Assembly: GCF_002303925.1 (NCBI RefSeq)
Contig: NZ_MRCS01000016.1
Coordinates: 1 to 64,000, forward strand
Source: Pseudomonas sp. ACN8
Lineage (GTDB): Bacteria > Pseudomonadota > Gammaproteobacteria > Pseudomonadales > Pseudomonadaceae
Direction of reading: 5' to 3'
DNA: 64,000 nucleotides
A program made the position numbers and the translations under genes. The notes beneath the pieces are model-generated. The model was not told the origin of the DNA and searched no databases. It saw nothing but the letters and a program-made list of their open reading frames with translations. This document shows positions 22,042 to 30,809 of the stretch, piece by piece; the stretch's first letter is position 1; each line of letters opens with the position of its first letter.

Positions 22042-24137
22042 TGCTTGATCCCGCTGACTTGCCCGTGCCGCCATTGCGCGAAGACCTGCGCCTGAGCGAA
22101 GCCGCCAACGGCAGCAACGGCGAACCGGCCTGGGTGATCCAGGACACGGTGATCAACCGCTTTTACCGCATCGGCTGGCTGGAGTTCGAATGCCTGCTGC
22201 GCTGGGGCCAGTCGCCCCGGCAGATCAGCGAGCAAATTGGCGAAGGCACGGCGCTCAAACCGGATGTCGAGCAAGTCCTCGAATTCCGCCAGTTCCTTGA
22301 ACAGCACCAACTGTTGCGCGCAGGCCCGGCCGCGCTTGAACGGCTCAAGGCCAAGGACGAGGCCGGCAGCTGGCTGAGCTGGCGCTGGTGGTTGCACCAC
22401 TACCTGTTCTTTCGCATCCCTTTGCTGCGTCCGCAACAGCCCCTGCAACACCTGGCCCGCGCGCTGGGCTGGCTGTTTCACCCGCTCACCGGCCTGCTGG
22501 TGTTTGCCCTGAGCCTGTGGGGGGTGATTCTGGTGCTGCAACAGTGGGATGTCTTTACCCACGCGGTGGTCGAGTCGTTTTCCACCGAAGGCCTGTTCAG
22601 TTTCGCCCTGGCGCTGATCGTCGCCAAGACCCTGCATGAACTGGGGCATGCACTGGTGGCGACACGCCTGGGCCTGCGGGTCGGGCACATGGGCATCGCC
22701 TTCGTGGTGTTGTGGCCGATGCTCTACACCGATACCGGCGAGAGCTGGAAACTCAGTCGCTCGCGCCAGCGCCTGGCGATCGCCTCGGCCGGTATCGTCA
22801 CCGAGTTGTCCCTGGCCGGATTGTCGACCCTGGGCTGGGCCCTGTGTGATCCGGGCCCGCTGCGCAATGCCCTGCTGTACCTGGCGACCACCAGCTGGCT
22901 GCTGTCACTGGCGCTCAACGCCAGCCCGTTCATGCGTTTCGACGGCTACTTCATCCTCTCCGACCTGCTGGACTTTCCCAACCTGCACGAACGCGCCTCG
23001 GCCCTGGCGCGGGTCACCCTGCGGCGTAATCTGCTGGGCTTGCAGGAAGACTGGCCGGAAGCCTTCCCGACCGGGCAACGCCGGCTGCTGGTGACGTTCG
23101 CGATCTTCACCTGGCTGTATCGGCTGGTACTGTTTCTGGGGATCGCCCTGGCGGTCTACCTGTTCTTCTTCAAACTGCTGGGGATCATCCTGTTCATGGT
23201 CGAATTGTCCTGGTTCATCGCCATGCCGGTGGTGCGCGAATTGAATCATTGGTGGCAACACCGCGCCGGCATCCCAAGCCGCCGCAAGTTGATGTTCTAC
23301 AGTGTACTGGCGCTGGTTGTGGCCGGGCTGGCGATCCCCTGGCACAGCCAGATCGATGCGGTCGGCGTGGCCCGTGCCGAACACCAGTTGCGCGTCTATG
23401 CGCCCTACCCGGCGCGCCTGCAATCGATTCATGCCGAAGGCTCCGTCAATGCCGGCGAAACCCTGATCGTGCTCGACGAACCCGACATTGCCTCGCGCGT
23501 GCAAAGCAGCGAAGCCAATGCCCGCAGCTATGAGGCGCGCCTCTCAGGCCTGTTGGCCGACCCCGGCGGACTGCAGGAAGACGCCGTCACCCGCCAACGC
23601 CTCAACGTGCAATTCGAAGAAGCCCGGGCCGCGCGCTCGGAGATCGCCCGGCTCAACCTGCAAACGCCATTTGCCGGCCTCTGGCTGGACGTCAACCCGG
23701 ACTGGAAAGCCGGCCAGTGGGTAGGACGCCAGGAATCCCTGGGCATGTTGATCGACCCGCGCAGCTGGCAGGTGGACGCCTATGTCGCCCAGGACCAGGT
23801 GCACCGCATGGCCACCGGCGACCGCGTGCGCTTTTACCCGGACGGCCAGACCACCCCGATCACTGGCCGCGTCCTGGTGATCGGCAGCACCCGCGCCAGC
23901 CAACTGTCGCACCGCATGCTGTCCTCACGCTTCGGCGGCCCGGTGCCGACCACCTCGGCGGAACACGCGCTGATCCCCAGCGCGGCATTGTTCCAGGTGC
24001 TGATTCAACTCGACGAACCCTTGCCAAGCCTGCGGGAAACCCGGGGGCGTCTGAAGATCGAAGGGGAACGGCGCAGCTTGCTGGCTAATGGTGCGACGCA
24101 TTTGATGGCGGTGTTGATGAGGGAAAGTGGTTTTTAA
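22041..24137 (+). CDS. M50-family (site-2-type) membrane metalloprotease fused to a HlyD-like domain
   Basis: The protein has 698 residues. The N-terminal ~100 resemble a PqqD-type winged helix (AWVIQDTVINRFYRIGWLEF). The core has about seven membrane helices with the zinc motif HELGH in IVAKTLHELGHALVATRLGL and the second metal motif NASPFMRFDGYF. The C-terminal ~260 residues form a periplasmic lipoyl/HlyD-like domain (YAPYPARLQSIHAEGSVNAG; LQTPFAGLWLDVNPDWKAGQ). Start 22041 is chosen for the TAATG overlap with the adaptor gene; a GTG 15 bases upstream is possible. M50 proteins of this fused type accompany HlyD adaptors in several export clusters. Here it takes the place where an ABC transporter would be expected in a type I system, so it may process or translocate the adhesin. 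Confidence 0.85.
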   Translation: MLDPADLPVPPLREDLRLSEAANGSNGEPAWVIQDTVINRFYRIGWLEFECLLRWGQSPRQISEQIGEGTALKPDVEQVLEFRQFLEQHQLLRAGPAALERLKAKDEAGSWLSWRWWLHHYLFFRIPLLRPQQPLQHLARALGWLFHPLTGLLVFALSLWGVILVLQQWDVFTHAVVESFSTEGLFSFALALIVAKTLHELGHALVATRLGLRVGHMGIAFVVLWPMLYTDTGESWKLSRSRQRLAIASAGIVTELSLAGLSTLGWALCDPGPLRNALLYLATTSWLLSLALNASPFMRFDGYFILSDLLDFPNLHERASALARVTLRRNLLGLQEDWPEAFPTGQRRLLVTFAIFTWLYRLVLFLGIALAVYLFFFKLLGIILFMVELSWFIAMPVVRELNHWWQHRAGIPSRRKLMFYSVLALVVAGLAIPWHSQIDAVGVARAEHQLRVYAPYPARLQSIHAEGSVNAGETLIVLDEPDIASRVQSSEANARSYEARLSGLLADPGGLQEDAVTRQRLNVQFEEARAARSEIARLNLQTPFAGLWLDVNPDWKAGQWVGRQESLGMLIDPRSWQVDAYVAQDQVHRMATGDRVRFYPDGQTTPITGRVLVIGSTRASQLSHRMLSSRFGGPVPTTSAEHALIPSAALFQVLIQLDEPLPSLRETRGRLKIEGERRSLLANGATHLMAVLMRESGF

Positions 24138-24187
24138 AGGCAGGACCTGTGATTCGTCATGGTGCGTACTCCCTGTCAGGCGAAAAA

Positions 24188-25798
24188 TCACGGTTCCTTC
24201 GGTTCTTCTGCCGGGGCCGGGTACCACTTGTCCCTGGGCACCCATTTCTCTTGTTGCGGATCGCCCAGGTAGTGCGGCGACATGATCTGCACGCCGTACT
24301 CGTTGAACACATCCTGGATATTGGCGTGCAACATGCTCAACAGCACGGCGCGCGGCCGCGGCTGGCTGGGAATGGCCTGGGCCACCAGCCGGTATTCCGG
24401 GTAGAAGTCCGACAATGCCGTCTGGAACACCTGGGCCGGCGGTACTTCGAGAACCCCCGGCGTGCGTTTCGCGGCCTCCAGCAACATCGCCTCCACCTGC
24501 CGCCACGGCGTGTCGTAGCCGATGGTCACGATGGTGTCGACCACGTAGCCGGGGCCTTGTACCACCCGCGAGTAGTTCTTGGTGACGGTACCGGTGATCA
24601 TCGAGTTGGGCAGGGTCAGCACCTCGCCCAGGCCGGTGCGAATGCTGGTGGTGAACATGCCCAGTTCGGTCACCGTGCCTTCGTAGTCGCCGATGCGCAC
24701 AAATTCGCCGGGGCGCAGGGTTCGGGTGTAGGTCAGGATCAGCCCCGCCGCCGCCTGGCCCACCACGCTGGTGGCGCCCAGGGAAATCATCAGGCCGATC
24801 AATACCGACAAGCCTTTGAAGGCATCGGTGCCGGCACCCGGCAGGTACGGATAGGCCATGGCCAGGGCAAATAGCCAGATCGCCAGGGACGTGAGGCGTT
24901 GGGTCGGTTGCAGGGTTTCATGGTTCAGCCAGCTGAGGGTTCCCGGTGCAGCCATGCGCCGCAGTATCCGCCGCATGAACGCGGTTGCGCCGCGGGCGAT
25001 GAAGAAGATCGCCAGCGCCACGCCCAGCCCGGGTATGGCGCCGACGATCCCTTGCAACAGATAGCCGCCGAGCTCCAGCAGATAGTTGTTGAGGCTTTCG
25101 CCCCAGGGACGGGTATAGGGAAAGCGCGACAGGACAAAGCCCAGCCATTCGTAGGTCAGCAGCAACACGATGATCCAGCGCACCAGTTCCAGCAGGCGGC
25201 TGGCCAACGGATACAGGTAATTGGCGTCGAGCAGCGGCACCCTTCCGACTTTCAGGGCCTGGGTGTGCCGATGCATCAGCTCGGGCAGTTTCTTCAGCAC
25301 TCTGCGGCGCAGGTACGACATGCCGAACAGCAGTGCAATGTAAATGCCGGTGGCGAGCAACGCGGCGACCATGGAGCGCAGGATCAACTGCAGGCTTCGA
25401 GCTTCCCGGGTTTCGGCGACGACCTGGCGCAGCTTGTCGGCGGCGGCTTCGGCGGCCTGCTGTACCGAGTCGTACTCGGTCTCATCGAAGTCCTTGGGCG
25501 AAACGATAAAGGCGCGCCGGCTACCCAGCAGCACCATGTAGCTCTTCATGATCGGATCGATAGAGACATTGAGGTCGTCGGCGTCATCCAGCGCCTCACC
25601 GATCACCGCTTTCGCCCGTTTGACCCGCGAGGCCGGGGCTTCACCGAGGAGGGTCGCGCGAAACACCATGATGCTGCGGTTGGCCACTTTCAATTCAACG
25701 GGAGCATCAACCGCTTTCGGTGCGTCTTCAGCCCACAATTGCACCGACCAGAACATCCCGAAAACAGTAAACATTACAGCGAGCAGCCTGCTCCGCAT
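24188..25798 (-). CDS. MscS-family mechanosensitive channel
   Basis: The protein has 536 residues. A signal peptide (LLAVMFTVFGMFWSVQLWAED) leads to a periplasmic N-terminal domain of about 150 residues and then to five or so membrane helices. The pore-lining MscS helix region (LIGLMISLGATSVVGQAAAG) and the beta domain (RPGEFVRIGDYEGTVTELGM, VLTLPNSMI, TKNYSR) are well preserved. It should open under membrane tension and release solutes during osmotic downshock. The gene converges on the adhesin operon with a 50-base gap, so the two are not co-transcribed. AAGGAT precedes the ATG. Confidence 0.88.
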   Translation of the reverse strand: MRSRLLAVMFTVFGMFWSVQLWAEDAPKAVDAPVELKVANRSIMVFRATLLGEAPASRVKRAKAVIGEALDDADDLNVSIDPIMKSYMVLLGSRRAFIVSPKDFDETEYDSVQQAAEAAADKLRQVVAETREARSLQLILRSMVAALLATGIYIALLFGMSYLRRRVLKKLPELMHRHTQALKVGRVPLLDANYLYPLASRLLELVRWIIVLLLTYEWLGFVLSRFPYTRPWGESLNNYLLELGGYLLQGIVGAIPGLGVALAIFFIARGATAFMRRILRRMAAPGTLSWLNHETLQPTQRLTSLAIWLFALAMAYPYLPGAGTDAFKGLSVLIGLMISLGATSVVGQAAAGLILTYTRTLRPGEFVRIGDYEGTVTELGMFTTSIRTGLGEVLTLPNSMITGTVTKNYSRVVQGPGYVVDTIVTIGYDTPWRQVEAMLLEAAKRTPGVLEVPPAQVFQTALSDFYPEYRLVAQAIPSQPRPRAVLLSMLHANIQDVFNEYGVQIMSPHYLGDPQQEKWVPRDKWYPAPAEEPKEP

Positions 25799-25898
25799 GT
25801 GTCGGATCCTTACGTCACGAAATTCAAATCGAGAGTACGTACCGCAGCGTAGTTCACCGATGAACGGTTGTCAGATTTGAGCTAGTTGCGCACCTGGC

Positions 25899-26354
25899 TC
25901 AAGGATTGACCTGATACCCCTTGCCCTGCAGACAGCTGCTATAAGCCGACGCGGTATTCGCCTGTGTGGTTTTCTCGTCCGCCCGGCGTTCCTGGCGCTG
26001 GCGCGAGCCACCGACCACCATCCCGGCCGCTGCCGTCGATTTGGCCCGGTCCTGGCGATAGTCCTGTTTTCTGTCATCGTCGACACGATCATAAGCATCG
26101 TCGTGCTGATTCCCGCGCACCTGGGCCGCCGTCGCGCCAGCGACCGCCCCCACAGCGGCACCCTTGACCCTCCCGCCAGAAGACGTGGAAGACGTCGAGG
26201 CACTCTGGCTTGCGGCAATGCTATTGCATTCGTTGATGTCGGCCTGGGTTTGTTGCGAACTTTGCCCTTTCATCGGCACCACCGATTGTGCCCATCCAGG
26301 GCTACTCAAAACGGACAATGCGATGCACAGGCTGACCGGTGAAAACCTTTTCAT
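25899..26354 (-). CDS. Exported glycine-zipper protein (YMGG-like)
   Basis: The protein has 151 residues. I place the start at 26354 because MKRFSPVSLCIALSVLSSPGWAQ is a proper signal peptide preceded by GGAGGT. A glycine/alanine zipper (VKGAAVGAVAGATAAQVRGN) and an arginine/aspartate-rich stretch (RVDDDRKQDYRQDRAK) follow. The end has a short conserved-looking motif (AYSSCLQGKGYQV), with a cysteine that could pair with the one at ECNSIAAS. Such small zipper proteins are usually envelope-associated and of unknown function. Confidence 0.7.
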   Translation of the reverse strand: MKRFSPVSLCIALSVLSSPGWAQSVVPMKGQSSQQTQADINECNSIAASQSASTSSTSSGGRVKGAAVGAVAGATAAQVRGNQHDDAYDRVDDDRKQDYRQDRAKSTAAAGMVVGGSRQRQERRADEKTTQANTASAYSSCLQGKGYQVNP

Positions 26355-26546
26355 GATGACCTCCGACAGGCTTGCCACAATGGGCAGGCCTTGGGGCGAC
26401 TGGCGGGCGGCAAGCGACGTCGTGCGTCGCCTGCCGATCGGATGGAGCAACTGAAAAGTGTAGTTCAACGGCACCGCAGAGAAGGACTTCCGAACAAGCG
26501 GTGGGAGTTGCTCCCACAACTCTATGTGTGATCTGCGGATGCGCGG

Positions 26547-26909
26547 TTATTCAGGCGGATCGAGTTGATCCAGCGCCCGATTCACCGCCAGTTCTCCGAG
26601 CATGATCACCTGCGCAATGCCCAGCAGCGCATTGCGGCTGGTGCCTTGCAGATGATCCACCAGATCGTTGGCCATGACATGGGCCGAAGCCAGCGACTCG
26701 CAGGCGTGCACCAGCAGGGTCTCGGTACAGAGCTCGGGATTGACGATGAACATGCTGCCGGGTTTGCGCGGTGTGGCCATGATGCCGGGGCCGGGGTTGA
26801 GGTAATGATCGAGGGCGCGCTCGGCGGCTTCGTGGAGTTTTTGGGAGTCGAGGCTTTCGTACGGGGATGTAGGATCGGTGTCCGGCGGGTTGGGTGTGAC
26901 TTTGAACAT
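26547..26909 (-). CDS. DUF6124 family protein
   Basis: The protein has 120 residues and begins MFKVTPNPPDTDPTSPYES, the characteristic opening of the DUF6124/DUF3077-like proteins known from Pseudomonas. Short helices follow (KLHEAAERALDHYL; TLLVHACESLASAHVMANDL; ALLGIAQVIMLGELAVNRAL). Function is unknown. GGAG precedes the ATG, and that Shine-Dalgarno lies inside an inverted repeat of the upstream leader (see next entry). There is no partner gene in the same transcript. Confidence 0.75.
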   Translation of the reverse strand: MFKVTPNPPDTDPTSPYESLDSQKLHEAAERALDHYLNPGPGIMATPRKPGSMFIVNPELCTETLLVHACESLASAHVMANDLVDHLQGTSRNALLGIAQVIMLGELAVNRALDQLDPPE

Positions 26910-26916
26910 AGTGAAA

Positions 26917-27111
26917 CTCCAGTACTTATTAAGTTGGAGCCATCACTTTCGCTACCAAACGAAGGGTGGTGGCCATACGCAGGTTGGTAGACCGGAGTAC
27001 TGGAGCCGGCGCCTCCGAAGAGGCCCTGCGCATGACCACCATAAAAAACAGAGACCAAAATGAGCATCTGCTTAATGTGTCGTTACGCGCCAGACTCCGG
27101 GCTACCAAACC
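26917..27111 (-). promoter_or_regulatory. Attenuator-like structured leader of the DUF6124 gene
   Basis: Four segments can pair in two exclusive ways. In mRNA order they are segment 1 (27111-27090), segment 2 (27005-26982), segment 3 (26960-26951) and segment 4 (26926-26917, containing the GGAG ribosome binding site). Segments 1 and 2 can form about 20 pairs with one mismatch and two bulges. Alternatively segment 2 pairs with segment 4 (perfect AGTACTGGAG/CTCCAGTACT) and with segment 3 (CTACCAA/TTGGTAG), which would hide the ribosome binding site. An open frame on the same strand ends LVAKVMAPT at 26929, right before the ribosome binding site, so a translated leader could control the switch. 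The 480-base gap before the next gene otherwise holds only a REP doublet. Confidence 0.5.
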
Positions 27112-27292
27112 CGATCGCTGCTGTTTTGCAGCGACCGGCCAACGATAGAACCCGCCCCCAAGACACACAAGCCGGCGGATTCTGGCGTAGCTGTAGGCAA
27201 TGACGCAAGCCGTTGTAGCTTGCCAGACGTAACGCTGACAGCCGTTAAACAACCTCTTAAACACCCCCAAATAGGACAGCCAACACAAAGAA

Positions 27293-27383
27293 CTGTAGGA
27301 GCGAGCCTGCTCGCGATGAGGGCGTGTCAGTCAACATCTTGCTTACTGACCCACCGCTATCGCGAGCAGGCTCGCTCCTACAG
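27293..27383. repeat. REP doublet (REPIN)
   Basis: CTGTAGGAGCGAGCCTGCTC at the left and its inverted copy GAGCAGGCTCGCTCCTACAG at the right, about 40 bases apart. It lies just past the stop of the quinone reductase gene. Confidence 0.9.
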
Positions 27384-27398
27384 GGTATGTGGTGTTAG

Positions 27399-28109
27399 TC
27401 AGGCATTGGTGGTCAGCGGATAGAGCTTGTCATCGAACTGCGCCAACTTCGGAAACACCAACGGCTGATCATCACTCAGATGCTGCAACCGCTGTCCGTA
27501 ATCAACCAGAAACTGCTGGCGCGCTTCGTCGCTGATGTACGGCACATGCCAGGCCACGAACGGTTCCAGCACGTCAAAACCGACATACGCCAGCGTGCCG
27601 CGCAGGATCGGCCGCAGCATGTCCTCCAACGGCCCATGAATCGCGCCCTCTCCAAACATGTGTTCACGCCCGCCCAGGGTCACGGTCACCAGTGCCTTCT
27701 TCCCAGCCAGACCACCCTGATCGTAGAAGCGCTTGCCGCCATAGCAGATGCCGGACACCAGCACCCGGTCGATCCAGCCCTTGAGCATGGCCGGGGCGGA
27801 GAACCAGAAGATCGGGAAGTTGAGGATCAGCAGGTCGGCCCACAGCAGTTTGTCGAGTTCCGCCTGGATGTCCGGCGCCAGCGACTGGCTCTTCACGCCC
27901 AGGCGTTGTTCCAGGGCGTAGACCAGGTACTCGGGGTTTTCCCGATTCGAGAAGTCCGCGTCGCTGGCCACCGGGTTCCAATTCATTTTGTACAGGTCGC
28001 TGACCTGCACTTCGTGGCCCTGGGCTTCGAGGGTGGCGACGGCCTGGTCGCGCAGGGCGGCGGTGAAGGATTGCGGTTCCGGGTGGGCGTGGACGATCAG
28101 TACTTTCAT
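27399..28109 (-). CDS. NAD(P)H-dependent oxidoreductase, flavodoxin-fold (quinone reductase)
   Basis: The protein has 236 residues. MKVLIVHAHPEPQSF is the phosphate-binding start of the NQO/MdaB/KefF family, followed by LILNFPIFWFSAPAMLKGWI and the FMN/substrate region VTVTLGGREHMFGEGAI. Members transfer two electrons from NAD(P)H to quinones through bound FAD/FMN, avoiding semiquinones. AAGGAA stands at a good distance from the ATG. It runs in the same direction as the aldehyde dehydrogenase upstream (77-base gap) and may be the last gene of the aru operon, although it has no evident role in arginine use. Confidence 0.85.
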   Translation of the reverse strand: MKVLIVHAHPEPQSFTAALRDQAVATLEAQGHEVQVSDLYKMNWNPVASDADFSNRENPEYLVYALEQRLGVKSQSLAPDIQAELDKLLWADLLILNFPIFWFSAPAMLKGWIDRVLVSGICYGGKRFYDQGGLAGKKALVTVTLGGREHMFGEGAIHGPLEDMLRPILRGTLAYVGFDVLEPFVAWHVPYISDEARQQFLVDYGQRLQHLSDDQPLVFPKLAQFDDKLYPLTTNA

Positions 28110-28186
28110 GGTGATTCCTTAGACTTTTCCCAGCGTATCGATTGGAGGTGGAGCAGTGGGTGATGGACAGTTCGAGTCGCCAACCG

Positions 28187-29602
28187 TCACACCTGGATCG
28201 CCTTCACTTCGACGAACTCGTTGAGCCCCTCCTCACCCCATTCTCGACCATTGCCCGACTGTTTGTAGCCACCGAACGGCGCCTGATAGTTGAATGCCGC
28301 GCCATTGAGGAAGCACTGACCAGCGCGCATCTGCCGCCCCAAATGCAAGGCGCGCTTGGCACTGCCGGCCCAGACGCCGCTGGACAGGCCGAACGGCGAG
28401 TCATTCGCGATCTGGATCGCCTGTGCTTCGTCGGTGTAGGGAATCAGGCACAGCACCGGGCCGAAGATTTCTTCCTGGGCGATGCGCATGCGGTTGTCGA
28501 CATCGGCGAACAGCGTCGGGGTGACATAGAAGCCACGCTCGAACGTTGATGGCGAGTCACCGCCGCACAGCAGCCGTGCGCCTTCCTGCTGACCGACCTT
28601 GATGTAGTCGAGCACAGTGCGTTTCTGCCCGACCGAACACATCGGGCCGAGGAAGCTTTGCGGGTCGAGGGGATCGCCCATGCGCAGGCTCAAGGTTTCG
28701 GCGAGCGCCAGTTCCACGGCCTCGGCGTAGCGGCTGGCCGGCAGCAGCATGCGGGTCAACGCGGTGCAGGTCTGGCCGGAGTTGATCATCACGTCCTGCA
28801 CGCCATAGCGCACGGCCGCTGCCAGATCCGCATCCTCGGCGATCAGCAACGGCGACTTGCCGCCCAGTTCCAGGCACACGCGCTTGACCGAAGGTGCCGC
28901 CGCCTCCGCGACGCGAACGCCAGCGCCGGTGGAGCCGGTAAACGACACCATGTCCACGTCCGGGTGTTTGGCCAACGCTTCGCCGACTTTCGAGCCCGGA
29001 CCACTGACCAGGTTGAACACCCCGGCCGGCAGACCGATGTCCTCGATCATTTGCGCCAGCAGGAAGGCATGCAGCGGGGTTTCCTGACTCGGCTTGACCA
29101 CCACGGTGCAACCGGCGGCCAGCGCTGGAGCGAGTTTGCCGATCAACTGGTGCAGTGGGTAGTTCCACGGGTTGATGAACGCGCAGACACCCACGGCCTC
29201 GCGGATCACCAGCGAGTTGCCGACTTCGCGCACTTCGTCCATGAGATGAGCCAGTTCGACGTACTGCTCAAGGCCAGTGATCGGCCCATCGACCTGCACC
29301 GAGCGGCACCATTGCACCGGCATGCCCAGTTCCGTGGTGATGACCGAGGCCATCTCATCGGCACGATTGCGCAGTTGATCGGCCAGGGCACGGATGTAAC
29401 CGGCGCGCACGCTGGACGGTGTGCGCGACCATGAATCGAAGGCCCGGCGTGCAGCCGCCACGGCGTTTTCGACATCGCGCTCATCACCCAGCGGCACGCT
29501 GCCAGCCACTTCTTCCGTGGCCGGGTTGATCACCTCGGCGATGCCCTGTCCCGACGGGGTTTGCCAGCGACCATCAATAAACAGTGTCTTGTGATTAAGC
29601 AT
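28187..29602 (-). CDS. Aldehyde dehydrogenase (probably 4-guanidinobutyraldehyde dehydrogenase)
   Basis: The protein has 471 residues and the full NAD(P)+-aldehyde dehydrogenase fold. FINPWNYPLHQLIGKLAPAL and VSFTGSTGAG bind the cofactor, CLELGGKSP carries the general-base Glu and NSGQTCTALTR the nucleophilic Cys. It overlaps the aruH stop by eight bases. In the arginine transaminase route, AruI produces 4-guanidinobutyraldehyde, which must be oxidised to 4-guanidinobutyrate. The position directly after aruI and aruH makes this the likely substrate. Substrate choice is inferred from context, since the family is broad. Confidence 0.85.
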   Translation of the reverse strand: MLNHKTLFIDGRWQTPSGQGIAEVINPATEEVAGSVPLGDERDVENAVAAARRAFDSWSRTPSSVRAGYIRALADQLRNRADEMASVITTELGMPVQWCRSVQVDGPITGLEQYVELAHLMDEVREVGNSLVIREAVGVCAFINPWNYPLHQLIGKLAPALAAGCTVVVKPSQETPLHAFLLAQMIEDIGLPAGVFNLVSGPGSKVGEALAKHPDVDMVSFTGSTGAGVRVAEAAAPSVKRVCLELGGKSPLLIAEDADLAAAVRYGVQDVMINSGQTCTALTRMLLPASRYAEAVELALAETLSLRMGDPLDPQSFLGPMCSVGQKRTVLDYIKVGQQEGARLLCGGDSPSTFERGFYVTPTLFADVDNRMRIAQEEIFGPVLCLIPYTDEAQAIQIANDSPFGLSSGVWAGSAKRALHLGRQMRAGQCFLNGAAFNYQAPFGGYKQSGNGREWGEEGLNEFVEVKAIQV

Positions 29603-30785
29603 GAACCTGGGCCTCCATCAATTCTTGAGCACAACGGGCAATGCGCTGGCAGGCATCGCGCAGCGGTTCGGCGCCGACCACCAGACCGAGGCGAATATGC
29701 CCCGCCGCGCTCGGACCAAAGGCCTCGCCCGCCAGGACCGACACGCCGTGGCGATCCAGCAGGCGGTCGGCAAACGCTTGGGCGCTGAGCCCGGTCTGGC
29801 GGATATCGAGCATCACGAACATACCGCCATCGGGTTTCAGTGCCCGTACGCCCGGGCAATCGGCCAGGCTGTCGCACACCAGATCACGACGCTGGCGATA
29901 GGCTTCGCGCATGGCTTCGAGTTCCGGCAGGTTGCTTTCCAGGGCCACCACGGCGGCGTCCTGAATGAAATCCGGCGAGCCGTAGAGCATGCACAACGCG
30001 AGGTTTTCCAGGTGCGCGGCCAGGGATGGCGGCGCCACCACCCAGCCGACGCGCCAGCCGGTCATGGCGTGGGATTTCGACAGGCTGTTGAGGGTCGCGG
30101 TGCGTTCGGACATGCCCGGCAGGCTCGCCGGGCTGACGTGTTCGCCTTCGAACAGCAATTCGCTGTAGACCTCATCGGAAATCAGCCACAGGTCGTGGGC
30201 GATGCATAACTCAGCCAAAGCTGCCCAAGTGCTGCGCGGCAGACTCGCGCCGGACGGGTTGTGCGGGCTGTTCAGCGCCAGTGCCCGGGTGCGCGGAGTG
30301 ATACGCGCGGCGACATCTTCGGGCAACACGCGAAAACCGTTTTCCGAGCGCACGGGCACCGGCACCACCACGGCACCGCAGGCGCCGAACACCGCTTCAT
30401 AGGTGACGTACATCGGTTCGGCGACGATCACTTCGTCACCCGGGTTCAGCACGCATTGGGCCACGCTGAACAGCGCACATTGCGCCCCGGCCAACACAGT
30501 GACCTGATCCGCCGAGACGGTTTGGCCGCTGCGCTGCTGATGACGCTTGGCAATGGCCTCACGCAGGGCACGCTTGCCGCGCACCTCGGCGTAGTGAGTG
30601 TTGCCGCTCAACAGGCTGTCGATGGCGCCCTGCACGATAGGCTGTGGCGTGTCGAAATCCGGGTCGCCCACGGACAACAGCAGAATGTCTTCGCCCTGTT
30701 CGCGCAGTGCCAGGGCGCGGTAATGAATATCCCACGCGGCGGCGCCGTCACCGGCGATACGTTGAGTCAGATCGGAAAAGCGCAT
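29595..30785 (-). CDS. aruH: Arginine:pyruvate transaminase AruH
   Basis: The protein has 396 residues, a class I/II PLP aminotransferase. Motifs are SVGDPDFDTPQPI at the start, EPMYVTYEAVFGACGAVVVP, NSPHNPSGASLP, ISDEVYSELLFEGEHVSPAS, and SLSKSHAMTGWRVGW with the PLP-binding Lys. The C-terminal VSVLAGEAFGPSAAGHIRLG carries the substrate-carboxylate Arg. From memory this matches P. aeruginosa AruH closely, and aruI lies directly upstream as in that species. AruH moves the alpha-amino group of L-arginine to pyruvate, giving 2-ketoarginine and alanine. It is transcribed with aruI (24-base gap). Confidence 0.92.
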   Translation of the reverse strand: MRFSDLTQRIAGDGAAAWDIHYRALALREQGEDILLLSVGDPDFDTPQPIVQGAIDSLLSGNTHYAEVRGKRALREAIAKRHQQRSGQTVSADQVTVLAGAQCALFSVAQCVLNPGDEVIVAEPMYVTYEAVFGACGAVVVPVPVRSENGFRVLPEDVAARITPRTRALALNSPHNPSGASLPRSTWAALAELCIAHDLWLISDEVYSELLFEGEHVSPASLPGMSERTATLNSLSKSHAMTGWRVGWVVAPPSLAAHLENLALCMLYGSPDFIQDAAVVALESNLPELEAMREAYRQRRDLVCDSLADCPGVRALKPDGGMFVMLDIRQTGLSAQAFADRLLDRHGVSVLAGEAFGPSAAGHIRLGLVVGAEPLRDACQRIARCAQELMEAQVHA

Positions 30786-30809
30786 GGCTTCATCCCCTTA
30801 AAATGCAAA

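Noticed and set aside
26606..27067. 153-codon minus-strand frame starting MLILVSVFYGGHAQG
   Set aside because: Most of it overlaps the DUF6124 gene in another frame. The first 45 codons look protein-like, but I cannot support a separate gene.
26929..27288. 119-codon minus-strand frame upstream of DUF6124 as a normal gene
   Set aside because: Its start is unclear and it overlaps the structured leader. I treat it as a possible translated leader rather than an independent gene.
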